From assembly GCA_965216845.1 (NCBI GenBank), contig OZ244200.1:2666001-2730000 (forward strand): a DNA stretch of 64,000 nucleotides, in the 5' to 3' direction. Position numbers and translations under genes: made by a program. The stretch comes from Panacagrimonas sp965216845. GTDB taxonomy: Bacteria; Pseudomonadota; Gammaproteobacteria; Nevskiales; Nevskiaceae. The notes under the pieces are model-generated. The model searched no databases. It had not been told where the DNA came from and saw nothing but the letters and a program-made list of their open reading frames with translations. This document shows, in pieces, positions 46,257 to 54,287 of the stretch (position 1 is its first letter; each line of letters begins with the position of its first letter).

Positions 46257-47423
46257 TCAGGCCGCCGTGGTCTGCAGGCGCAGCAAACGCACGCGCTGAT
46301 ACTGCTCCTGCAAGGACTGCTCCAGCGCCTGTAGGCGACGCCGCGCCTCGCTGTGATTCCAGCGCTCAGCGACGCGATCCATCATCTGCTGCTTGGCGTG
46401 CTCAAACTTCTCGCTCTGCAGGTGGGTCCACTCGTTGACGGTGGCACGGAAGGTTTCCATCTCCTGTTCCAGCAAGTGCTTGACGTGCTCCATGCGCGAA
46501 TTCGGCGTGGCGCGCTCCAGGCCTTGTTGCGCACGTTCAAACTGACGCTCCACCATGGCGCGACGAATCTTGAACTCCGGCACACGGCGCAGGTTGCGCG
46601 CCTGACCAAACCAGCTGCAGAAATTGATCCACCATTTGGTCAGGTCCAGCTGCCACCAACGCACGCCGTTGCGGTAATCCCACTGAAACAGGTGGTGGTA
46701 GTTGTGATAACCCTCGCCGTAGGTGAACAGCGCGATCAAATCGTTGTCGCGCGCGGTGTTGGCCTCGGTATAAGGGCGGCGGCCCCACATGTGCGCCAGC
46801 GAGTTGATGAAGAAGGTGAAATGGTGGTTCACCACCAGACGCAGCAGGCCACCCAGCAGCAGAAAGCCCCAGGGGTCACCAAAGGCGGCGCCAATCAGCA
46901 GCGGCAGGCCAATGTTCATGAACAGCGCAATGCCCAGGTAGTGGCGATGCTGAAACATGACCAGGGGGTCACGCTGCAGATCCTGCGCGTTGGAGAAATC
47001 GATTTTCTGGCTGCTGGGGTAGTCGCGCAGCATCCAGCCCATGTGCGCGAACCAGAAGCCGCGCTTGATGGAATAGGGGTCGTTGTCCACATCATCCACA
47101 TGCTTGTGATGCACGCGGTGCATGGAAGCCCAGATCAAAATGCTGTTTTGCAGCGCTTGCGCTCCGAACAGCATGTAGAACAGTTTCAGGACCGGGCCGG
47201 CTTCATAGGACCGATGCGCCCACAGCCGGTGATAGCCGCCGGTAATGGAGATACCGCTGGCGTAGAGAAAGACGAAGAAGCAGACCCAGGCGCCGATGGA
47301 AAAATCCTGATACCAGGCGTAGAGCGGAAACACCGTCAGCATCAGCAGCGTGGTCAAGCCAAACAGAATGCTGGCGGGAACGTTGACCGGATGGTCCGAG
47401 GAAGCGTACGCGGTATGATCCAT
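46257..47423 (-). CDS. membrane acyl-CoA fatty acid desaturase (delta-9 type)
   Basis: A 388-residue integral-membrane di-iron desaturase. The three histidine boxes are HRLWAH (65-70), HRVHH (102-106) and HNYHH (240-244), with membrane helices around 18-60, 78-96 and 160-200. The C-terminal 100 residues after the last box form a long charged, probably coiled-coil segment. The ATG at 47423 is chosen over an open upstream frame without membrane-protein character. It introduces a double bond into saturated acyl chains, probably the main route to unsaturated membrane lipids here. Coded with the thioesterase. Confidence 0.93.
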   Translation of the reverse strand: MDHTAYASSDHPVNVPASILFGLTTLLMLTVFPLYAWYQDFSIGAWVCFFVFLYASGISITGGYHRLWAHRSYEAGPVLKLFYMLFGAQALQNSILIWASMHRVHHKHVDDVDNDPYSIKRGFWFAHMGWMLRDYPSSQKIDFSNAQDLQRDPLVMFQHRHYLGIALFMNIGLPLLIGAAFGDPWGFLLLGGLLRLVVNHHFTFFINSLAHMWGRRPYTEANTARDNDLIALFTYGEGYHNYHHLFQWDYRNGVRWWQLDLTKWWINFCSWFGQARNLRRVPEFKIRRAMVERQFERAQQGLERATPNSRMEHVKHLLEQEMETFRATVNEWTHLQSEKFEHAKQQMMDRVAERWNHSEARRRLQALEQSLQEQYQRVRLLRLQTTAA

Positions 47424-47501
47424 GATGATGCTTGTTGGTCTTGGACTTGAGCTCGAATCAGCTGCTTGGGATGCCTGTATTGGGCGTGGCCCAGACGTAA
47501 A

Positions 47502-47535
47502 CAAAGCCGCGGTGCCCAAAAGCACCGCGGCTTTG
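47502..47535 (-). terminator. strong intrinsic terminator of the cold-shock gene
   Basis: CAAAGCCGCGGTGC (47502-47515) pairs perfectly over 14 bp with GCACCGCGGCTTTG (47522-47535); the loop is six bases. Read on the minus strand the stem is followed by a T-rich run (TTTA), which fits termination downstream of the cold-shock gene that stops at 47558. Confidence 0.9.
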
Positions 47536-47557
47536 CAATGACAGACTCAGCCGCCGA

Positions 47558-47770
47558 TCAAAGTGGCTTGATCTGCGTGGCTTGCATGCCTTTTTGGCCG
47601 CGCACGGAAACAAATTCCACGCGTTGACCTTCCTTCAGGGTCTTGAATCCAGTCCCCTGGATTTCCTTGAAATGGGCAAACAGGTCTTCACCGCCACCTT
47701 CGGGAGTGATGAAACCAAAGCCCTTTGAATCATTAAACCACTTAACAACACCAGTCGAAGCGTTCGACAT
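47558..47770 (-). CDS. CspA-family cold-shock protein
   Basis: A 70-residue single-stranded nucleic-acid-binding protein. The RNP1 motif is KGFGFI and RNP2 is LFAHF. AGAGGA precedes the ATG. About 250 bp of sequence without a gene lie upstream to the aldehyde dehydrogenase stop, consistent with the long 5' leader of cold-shock genes. It ends in the strong hairpin at 47502-47535. Confidence 0.97.
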   Translation of the reverse strand: MSNASTGVVKWFNDSKGFGFITPEGGGEDLFAHFKEIQGTGFKTLKEGQRVEFVSVRGQKGMQATQIKPL

Positions 47771-48020
47771 GAAACTTTCCTCTTAAACGATTGAGATCGC
47801 GGGACGGTGCCCGCATGCTTGCAAGCGTCCAAGAAGCTGAGCCCGGAACTTACCGCCCCCCAACAGATCCGTCCAGGGAACCTCAAACCACGCGACCATA
47901 CTGCTTGAAACGACTGCGCGCGCACCATAACGCCCCGCCGCAGGTTTGTCGACTGCTGTCATCAAACACTTGCAGCGGCCGGCGCGAAAATACGGTTTCC
48001 GCGCCAAGCTTGCGCCTGAA
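47771..48020. promoter_or_regulatory. leader/promoter region of the cold-shock gene
   Basis: No gene is seen here. On the minus strand it must hold the cold-shock gene promoter and leader as well as the end of the aldehyde dehydrogenase transcript. No specific box was identified with confidence. Confidence 0.35.
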
Positions 48021-49529
48021 TCAAAGGCCAACGCAGACCGATTTGGTCTCCAGATAGTTTTCCAGCACCTCCGGCCCCATCTCGCGACCCCAGCCGGATT
48101 GCTTGTAGCCACCAAAGGGCATACCCGCATCCAGCACGTTGTAGGTGTTGACCCAGACCGTCCCGGCCCGCAAACGCGCTGCCAGTTTGTGCGCACGGCT
48201 CACATTGGTAGTGAACACACCGGCGGCCAGACCATAAATGGTGTCGTTGGCCTTGCGCAGCAAATCCCCGTCCACGTCCTTGAACTTGATGGCGGACAGC
48301 ACCGGGCCGAAGATTTCTTCCTGATAGATCTTCATCTGTTCATCGGCGTCGGCCATCACGGTGGGCTTGACAAAGTAACCCTTGTCGCCATGACGCTCAC
48401 CGCCGGTGACACAGCGTGCGCCCTGTTCCTTGCCCGAGTGCAGATAGCCGGAAACCCGATCAAACTGGGTTTGCGACACCAGCGGCCCCATCTGCGTGCT
48501 TTCCGACATGCCCGGCCCCAACTGAATGCTTTGCGCGGCCTTGGAGACGCCTTCCACCACCTGGTCATAGACTTTTTCGTGCACGAACAACCGCGAACCC
48601 GCGGTGCAGGCCTGGCCGTGGTTGAAGAAAATGGCGTTGGCGGCGCCGGGAATGGCCACTTCCAGATCGGCGTCATCAAGAATGATGTTGGGCGACTTGC
48701 CGCCCAGCTCCAGGGACACCTTTTTCAGATCATTGGCGGCGGCCTGAACGATCAAACGTCCGACCTCGGTGGAGCCGGTGAAGGCGACCTTGTCCACCGC
48801 CGGATGCGCCGCCAAGGGCGCCCCGCAGGTTTCGCCAAAGCCGGTGATCACATTCAGCACGCCGTCCGGCAAGCCGGCTTTCTGGCAGATTTCTGCCAGC
48901 TTCAACCCGGAAAGCGGGGTTTCTTCGGCCAGTTTGAGCACGATGGTGCAACCTGCGGCCAAGGCCGGTGCCAGCTTCCACGCCGCCATCAGCAGCGGGA
49001 AGTTCCAGGGAATGATCTGCCCCACCACGCCGATGGGCTCCTTGCGGGTGTAGGCGTGATATTCGGCGCCTGGGGTGTAATGCACGGACGGCGTCATCAG
49101 GCGACCATCGATCTTGGTGCACCAGCCGGCCATGTAGTGAAACATTTCGGCCGACAGCGGCACGTCCGCGCCGCGCGCCATCATGATGGGTTTGCCGTTG
49201 TCCATGGCTTCCAACTGCGCCAGCTCTTCATTGTGGGCGCTGATCAGCTCGCCAATCTTCCAGATGATCTTGCTGCGGTCCGCCGGCGTCATTTTGGTCC
49301 AGGGGCCGTCATCAAAGGCCTTGCGCGCGGCCATGACGGCGGCGTCAACGTCGGCTTTGTCTGCGGCCGGAACGTGGGCGATCACCTCTTCGGTGGCGGG
49401 GTTGCGGACTTCCAGGGTGTTGCCACTTTGTGCGTCCAACCATTGACCGCCGATAAACATGCGGCGCTTCTCACCGATAAAGGCCTTGACTTCGGGGTGC
49501 AAACTCACCAGGGGCGCATCTTGAGTCAT
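48021..49529 (-). CDS. NAD(P)-dependent aldehyde dehydrogenase
   Basis: A 502-residue enzyme of the ALDH superfamily oxidising aldehydes to acids. The catalytic Cys308 (NHGQACTAGSR) and general-base Glu274 (LELGGKSP) and the cofactor segments (PWNFPLL, FTGSTEVG) are intact. GGAGGAG precedes the ATG at 49529; the upstream open frame is rejected. Its place beside hydrolase, thiolase and crotonase genes suggests a role in lipid or other organic substrate oxidation. Confidence 0.94.
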   Translation of the reverse strand: MTQDAPLVSLHPEVKAFIGEKRRMFIGGQWLDAQSGNTLEVRNPATEEVIAHVPAADKADVDAAVMAARKAFDDGPWTKMTPADRSKIIWKIGELISAHNEELAQLEAMDNGKPIMMARGADVPLSAEMFHYMAGWCTKIDGRLMTPSVHYTPGAEYHAYTRKEPIGVVGQIIPWNFPLLMAAWKLAPALAAGCTIVLKLAEETPLSGLKLAEICQKAGLPDGVLNVITGFGETCGAPLAAHPAVDKVAFTGSTEVGRLIVQAAANDLKKVSLELGGKSPNIILDDADLEVAIPGAANAIFFNHGQACTAGSRLFVHEKVYDQVVEGVSKAAQSIQLGPGMSESTQMGPLVSQTQFDRVSGYLHSGKEQGARCVTGGERHGDKGYFVKPTVMADADEQMKIYQEEIFGPVLSAIKFKDVDGDLLRKANDTIYGLAAGVFTTNVSRAHKLAARLRAGTVWVNTYNVLDAGMPFGGYKQSGWGREMGPEVLENYLETKSVCVGL

Positions 49530-49723
49530 GTGATTTCTCCTCCATATAAAGTTCCACGTTGCTCCGGCCAATCCGGCGAGCACCGACAGGCGCGCCGGCC
49601 TGATCAGCCTGGACCGGGCGATAAAGGTCCGGCAATCACACCCGGTGCGCAATTGGGGCGAACCCCGCCCTGTTAACCTTGACGGGGGTTTGTCGCCCTG
49701 CTTGCGGCAATCAACGGGAAGAC

Positions 49724-50593
49724 ATGGAACAAATCAACAGCCGAAGCTACACCGGGTTCGAGGGCCTGAAGCTGAGCGCGGATGTCGGTGGGCCAGCAAA
49801 CGCCCCGCCGGTGATTCTGCTGCACGGCGGTGGACAAACGCGGCATTCATGGGGCGGCGCGATGCGCGAGCTGATCCGGCGCGGCTACCACGTCATCAGT
49901 CTGGATGCGCGCGGCCATGGTCAGAGTCAGTGGTCGGATTCGGGCAATTATTCGCTGGAATCGTTTTCCGGCGACTTGCTGGCCGTCATCCGCAGTTTGT
50001 CCGCACCGCCGGTCATTGTGGGCGCATCCATGGGCGGTGCCACGGGACTCTATCTGTTGGGCAATCAGCCACCGGAACTGGCGGCAGGTCTGGTGTTGGT
50101 CGATGTGGTTCCGCGTATGGAAAGAAAGGGGGCGGAAAAGATCGGGCGCTTCATGCGTGGCAACCCGGACGGCTTTGCCAATCTGGAAGAGGCCGCCGAA
50201 GCGGTTGCGGCCTACAACCCACACCGCCCCCGGCCCAAGGATCCCGAAGGGCTGAAAAAGAATCTGCGCCAACGCAACGGCCGTTGGTACTGGCACTGGG
50301 ATCCCAAGTTCACCGAGCCGCCCGAATCCGCCGAACCGCCGGATTTCACCGCGCCGCTGCTGCAAGCCTGCGCCGGCATCAAAGTGCCCACGCTGCTGGT
50401 TCGGGGCACACAAAGCGACATCGTCGGCGAGCGCGGCACCCAGGAACTGCAGCAACTGATTCCATCGGCGCAGGTATTCGACGTCGAAGGCGCCGGTCAC
50501 ATGGTGGCGGGTGATCGCAATGACGCGTTCAACGCTGGCGTCATCGGCTTTCTCGAACAACTGCCCAGCCACGCCCATCCAGCTTCCAGCTAA
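49724..50593 (+). CDS. alpha/beta hydrolase
   Basis: A 289-residue hydrolase with the nucleophile elbow GASMGG (Ser102), the oxyanion region HGGG and the C-terminal His (GAGHMV); the acid is in the SDIVGERG region. The start follows GGGAAG. Divergent from the aldehyde dehydrogenase and 17 bp upstream of the thiolase-crotonase fusion, with which it is probably co-transcribed. Substrate unknown; ester or C-C hydrolysis are both possible. Confidence 0.91.
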   Translation: MEQINSRSYTGFEGLKLSADVGGPANAPPVILLHGGGQTRHSWGGAMRELIRRGYHVISLDARGHGQSQWSDSGNYSLESFSGDLLAVIRSLSAPPVIVGASMGGATGLYLLGNQPPELAAGLVLVDVVPRMERKGAEKIGRFMRGNPDGFANLEEAAEAVAAYNPHRPRPKDPEGLKKNLRQRNGRWYWHWDPKFTEPPESAEPPDFTAPLLQACAGIKVPTLLVRGTQSDIVGERGTQELQQLIPSAQVFDVEGAGHMVAGDRNDAFNAGVIGFLEQLPSHAHPASS

Positions 50594-50610
50594 ATCACTT
50601 CCACTACATC

Positions 50611-52971
50611 ATGCCGATTTCCGATCAAACCCCGATTCTCGTTGGCATTGGCGAGTGCTCAGAACGCATTGACGCGGCCGACTATGCCGCCCGCTCGCCG
50701 GTGGAGCTGGCTGCCGAAGCCGCCCGCCGAGCCTGTGACGATGCGCTGTCCACCGACAAACTGGCATCGCAGATCGACCTGGTGGCCGGCATCCGCCAGT
50801 TTGAAAACTCCACGCCAATGGCTACCGCACCGTTTGGTCGTTCCAACAACTTTCCGCGCTCGGTGGCGCAGCGCATTGGTGCGACGCCGGCACAGGCGGT
50901 GCTGGAAATTGCCGGCGGTCAGGGGCCGCAACACCTGGTGTCGGAAATGTGCGGGCGCATCGCCAGTGGCGAACTGCGCATGGCGCTGCTGTTCGGCGCC
51001 GAGGCCATTTCCAGCCAACGCCACCTGGCCAAGGCCTCGCCCAGACCCAACTGGCGTGAGCAGGTGGACAGCCAACTGGAAGATCGCGGATACGGCTTGC
51101 GTGGCCTGGCGAGCATGTACCAGCAGGCGCATCGTTTATTGAGCGCACCGCCGGCCTACGGGCTGTTGGAAAATGCGCGTCGTGGTCGATTGGGTCAGTC
51201 GCCCGAGGCATACGCCAAAGCAATGGGGGAACTGTTTGCGCCGATGACGCAGGTGGCGGCTCAACACCCCCATTCGGCCAGCAGTGAAACCTGGTCGGCA
51301 GCGCAACTGATCAGCACCAGCCAAAGTAATCGCATGATTGTGTCGCCCTATCCGCGCCGCTTGGTGAGCCGCGATCAGGTCAATCAATCTGCGGCGTTGT
51401 TGCTGACCTGCGTCGGTGTGGCCAAACGACTGGGCATTGCCGAGACGCAATGGATTTTCCTGCACGGCCATGCCGATGCGCGTGAAAAAGAGCTGCTGGA
51501 GCGCCCCGACATGGGCAGTTATCCGGCCGCCGTGGCCGCCTGCAAACAGGCATTGAAAACCGCCGGCATCCATCTGGATCAGCTGTCCTGGCTGGATTTC
51601 TACAGCTGCTTCCCGGTAGCGGTTTCCAGCCTGCTGGACGGCCTGGGGCTGTCCGCGGATGACCAACGCGGTTTCAGCCTCTGTGGCGGCCTGCCGTATT
51701 TTGGCGGCGCCGGGAACAACTACGCCATGCACGCCATCGTGGCGGCGATTCGCAAGCTGCGCGCCGAGCCGGGCACGCACGCTTTGGTCGGCGCCAACGG
51801 CGGCTTCTTGAGCAAGTATTCGGTCGGCGTTTATTCCACCACGCCCCGGGACTGGGTGGCCGCCGACAACGCCGGGCTACAGGCTGAACTGGACGCGATC
51901 CCCGCCTGCCCCGTCGTGCAGGACGCGGACGGTGAAGCGACCATCGAAACCTACACCGTGATGTACGAACAAGGCGCGCCGTCCTTCGGCATCGTGGTGG
52001 GGCAGCTCGCCTCAGGCGCCGGCCGCTTCTTGTGCCTGACGCCGGAAAGCGGCCCGCAAATCCTGCAACGGCTGCTGGACGAAGACCCCATTGGCCAGCG
52101 CATTCACGTCAAGTCACTGGGTTACGGCAACCGTTTCGCCTTTGACCACAAACAGCTGCGGCAACTGTTTCCGCCGGGCCCCAAAATACTGCAGGACAAA
52201 TACGCGCATTGCCTGGTGGAGCGCCGCGGCAACCTGCTGGAAGTCACCATCAATCGGCCGGCGTCGCGCAACAGCCTTCACCCGCCGGCCAATGAAGAGC
52301 TGGGGCAGATTTTTGACGCCTTCCTGGCGGACGACTCGCTGTGGGTGGCCATCCTCACCGGCGCCGGCGACAAGGCGTTCTGCGCTGGCAATGACCTGAT
52401 GTACCAGGCCAGCGGCAAATCCATTTACATCCCGAAGAATGGCTTTGGTGGCCTCACGCGCCGTTCCGGCCGCAACAAGCCGGTGATTGCGGCCGTCAAC
52501 GGCGCTGCCATGGGCGGCGGTTTTGAAATTGCCCTGGCCTGCGACCTGATCGTCGCCGCTGACACGGCGCAATTCGCCTTGCCGGAAGTCAGGGTCGGGC
52601 TGGCGGCGGGCGACGGCGGCATCGTTCGACTACCTCGCCACATCCCACGCAAGCTGGCGATGGAAATGATTCTGACCGGGAAACGCATTGACGCCGCCGA
52701 AGCGCAGTCTCTGGGACTGGTGAACCATATCGCACCACAAGCCGAGCTGATGGATGCCGCGCGCGCCCTGGCCGACAAAATATTGCAAGGCTCGCCATTG
52801 GCGGTTCAGGCCTCGATGGAGTTGTTCGAGAACAGTCTCGACACCGGCGACGATTTTGCCGCCACGCGCCAGCCCAACAAGGTGTTCGACAAACTCATGA
52901 CCAGTAACGATCTGTTCGAGGGGCTGGCCGCGTTTGCCGAGAAGCGCAAGCCCAAATGGTCCGGGCGTTGA
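50611..52971 (+). CDS. TLP1-type thiolase-like protein fused to enoyl-CoA hydratase
   Basis: A 786-residue two-part protein. Residues 1 to about 430 resemble thiolases of the SCP2/TLP1 class; the usual nucleophilic Cys position reads AGGQGPQ, so classical thiolysis is doubtful, while the C-terminal CGGLPYFGGAGNN block is kept. An additional beta-barrel-like domain (about 440-510) matches the TLP1 extra domain. From about 530 a complete crotonase follows: AFCAGNDL and MGGGFE build the oxyanion hole, and both glutamates expected for hydratase activity (GGGFE, LPEV) are present. Such thiolase-like and hydratase genes are often adjacent but separate; here one frame runs through with no stop or repeat at the junction. 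The likely role is acyl-CoA processing. Confidence 0.88.
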   Translation: MPISDQTPILVGIGECSERIDAADYAARSPVELAAEAARRACDDALSTDKLASQIDLVAGIRQFENSTPMATAPFGRSNNFPRSVAQRIGATPAQAVLEIAGGQGPQHLVSEMCGRIASGELRMALLFGAEAISSQRHLAKASPRPNWREQVDSQLEDRGYGLRGLASMYQQAHRLLSAPPAYGLLENARRGRLGQSPEAYAKAMGELFAPMTQVAAQHPHSASSETWSAAQLISTSQSNRMIVSPYPRRLVSRDQVNQSAALLLTCVGVAKRLGIAETQWIFLHGHADAREKELLERPDMGSYPAAVAACKQALKTAGIHLDQLSWLDFYSCFPVAVSSLLDGLGLSADDQRGFSLCGGLPYFGGAGNNYAMHAIVAAIRKLRAEPGTHALVGANGGFLSKYSVGVYSTTPRDWVAADNAGLQAELDAIPACPVVQDADGEATIETYTVMYEQGAPSFGIVVGQLASGAGRFLCLTPESGPQILQRLLDEDPIGQRIHVKSLGYGNRFAFDHKQLRQLFPPGPKILQDKYAHCLVERRGNLLEVTINRPASRNSLHPPANEELGQIFDAFLADDSLWVAILTGAGDKAFCAGNDLMYQASGKSIYIPKNGFGGLTRRSGRNKPVIAAVNGAAMGGGFEIALACDLIVAADTAQFALPEVRVGLAAGDGGIVRLPRHIPRKLAMEMILTGKRIDAAEAQSLGLVNHIAPQAELMDAARALADKILQGSPLAVQASMELFENSLDTGDDFAATRQPNKVFDKLMTSNDLFEGLAAFAEKRKPKWSGR

Positions 52972-53052
52972 ATTCGCGTTGCCGCCGTCACCGGCGACCA
53001 GACCCGTATTGAGCGCGTCACACCCCTGCCCTGCGTCAATGTGTGACCGATG

Positions 53053-53083
53053 CCCCCGGCGATGCTTCATGCGCCGCCGGGGG
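53053..53083. terminator. hairpin between convergent genes
   Basis: CCCCCGGCG (53053-53061) pairs with CGCCGGGGG (53075-53083), a 9-bp stem between the convergent ends of the thiolase-crotonase fusion (stop 52971) and the desaturase (stop 53118). It may act for both strands, but U-runs are weak. Confidence 0.4.
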
Positions 53084-53117
53084 TGAGCCAGGGCAAAGCG
53101 ATCCGGCAACCGGGCTC

Positions 53118-54014
53118 TCAGCTGGAACCCGCCACCTGGATCCGGGGGGAAACCTCCATCTTGTGCTGGATGGTCATGTCATGATTTTTGCGGACCTCGG
53201 GTTCAATCAGTTTCCAGATCTTTTCGGTGTTGTAGAACGGCGCCCGTGGGTACAAGTGATGCATCAGATGATAGTGATGACCTTGCAGCAGAAAGCCCAT
53301 CAGCGGCTCCCAACCAAAGCGCATCGTGGTCGCCCGGGTGTAGTTTTCTTCCTGGCTAACGTTGTGCGGCACATGCGGTAGCCACAGGAAGGCAAAGGAC
53401 ACCAACAAAAACGTGATGCGTGTGGGGATGAACCACAGCATCAGCACTTCCATCCCGTACCCGGCAACGCACAATCCAGCGATGACAACCGCCAGCACCA
53501 TGGTGTTGCGAATGGTCCGGTCAAGATAGGGCTTGGCCACCTTGGACGGATTACGCACCGCGTAGGTCATATAAATGACATCCAGGAACATGAAGCGAAA
53601 CGGCAGCGTCCACCAGGCGCCCTTCAGCTCACGGTCCGGATCTTCAGGCCCCAAACCGAAGCGATGATGCAGGATGTGCACCCAGCGAAACATGCGCTGG
53701 TCCGAAGACGGCGACCAAATCAAAACACCCAATTGGCAGATGAAATCGTTCAGGCGCTCATTCTTGGAGATGGCCCGATGAATACCTTCATGTACCGGGG
53801 TAAATGCGAAGAACCCGATCACCGAATTGATGATGCAAGCAATCCATAACGGCAGGTAACCGATGCTTCCCAGGCCGATCGTCCCGACATAAGCAACGAA
53901 AAGAAAGATCGTTCCCAAAACAGTGACCCAGGCGACTGGCGGCGCGACGGTCAAAGACTTGAGTCGCTGCTTGTCCTGGGCGCTAAACGCGCGGGTATCG
54001 ATGACTTCATTCAT
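53118..54014 (-). CDS. membrane fatty acid desaturase family protein
   Basis: A 298-residue integral-membrane protein with histidine boxes HEGIH (75-79), HILHH (113-117) and HHYHLMHH (246-253) and membrane helices near 28-48, 54-72, 172-190 and 196-212. The box pattern is that of the DesA/hydroxylase class rather than the acyl-CoA desaturase at 46.3 kb; it could desaturate or hydroxylate lipids, carotenoids or other apolar substrates. The ATG at 54014 follows GAGGAG. Divergent from the LuxR regulator gene, with a palindrome between them. Confidence 0.88.
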   Translation of the reverse strand: MNEVIDTRAFSAQDKQRLKSLTVAPPVAWVTVLGTIFLFVAYVGTIGLGSIGYLPLWIACIINSVIGFFAFTPVHEGIHRAISKNERLNDFICQLGVLIWSPSSDQRMFRWVHILHHRFGLGPEDPDRELKGAWWTLPFRFMFLDVIYMTYAVRNPSKVAKPYLDRTIRNTMVLAVVIAGLCVAGYGMEVLMLWFIPTRITFLLVSFAFLWLPHVPHNVSQEENYTRATTMRFGWEPLMGFLLQGHHYHLMHHLYPRAPFYNTEKIWKLIEPEVRKNHDMTIQHKMEVSPRIQVAGSS

Positions 54015-54073
54015 GCGGTGGCTCCTCTGCTTCATCAGGATCTGAACTCTATTTCCCGCGCCAGACGAAGTCG

Positions 54074-54089
54074 CCTAACCTCCGTTAGG
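54074..54089. promoter_or_regulatory. inverted repeat CCTAAC-N4-GTTAGG, candidate operator
   Basis: CCTAAC (54074-54079) and GTTAGG (54084-54089) are perfect complements spaced by CTCC. It lies 60-75 bp upstream of the desaturase start and about 200 bp upstream of the LuxR-type regulator, in the only spacer between these divergent genes. It could be the site of the neighbouring regulator. Confidence 0.4.
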
Positions 54090-54287
54090 AAATTCACCCG
54101 CAGCGCGCGGCGCCAATCCGGGACACGCCGCCCGATGCACGGCCGAGTCGTCGCATGACCAGAGCGGCCAGAGCGCGCCAACGTTCGTTGCCGCAGCAAG
54201 CGCTATCATCCATTCAGATCACAAGGACGTGGCACTGCGTGCCAGCCGCGCAAGAACGCGTCCGTAGCATTCGGGGAGGACGAGAGA

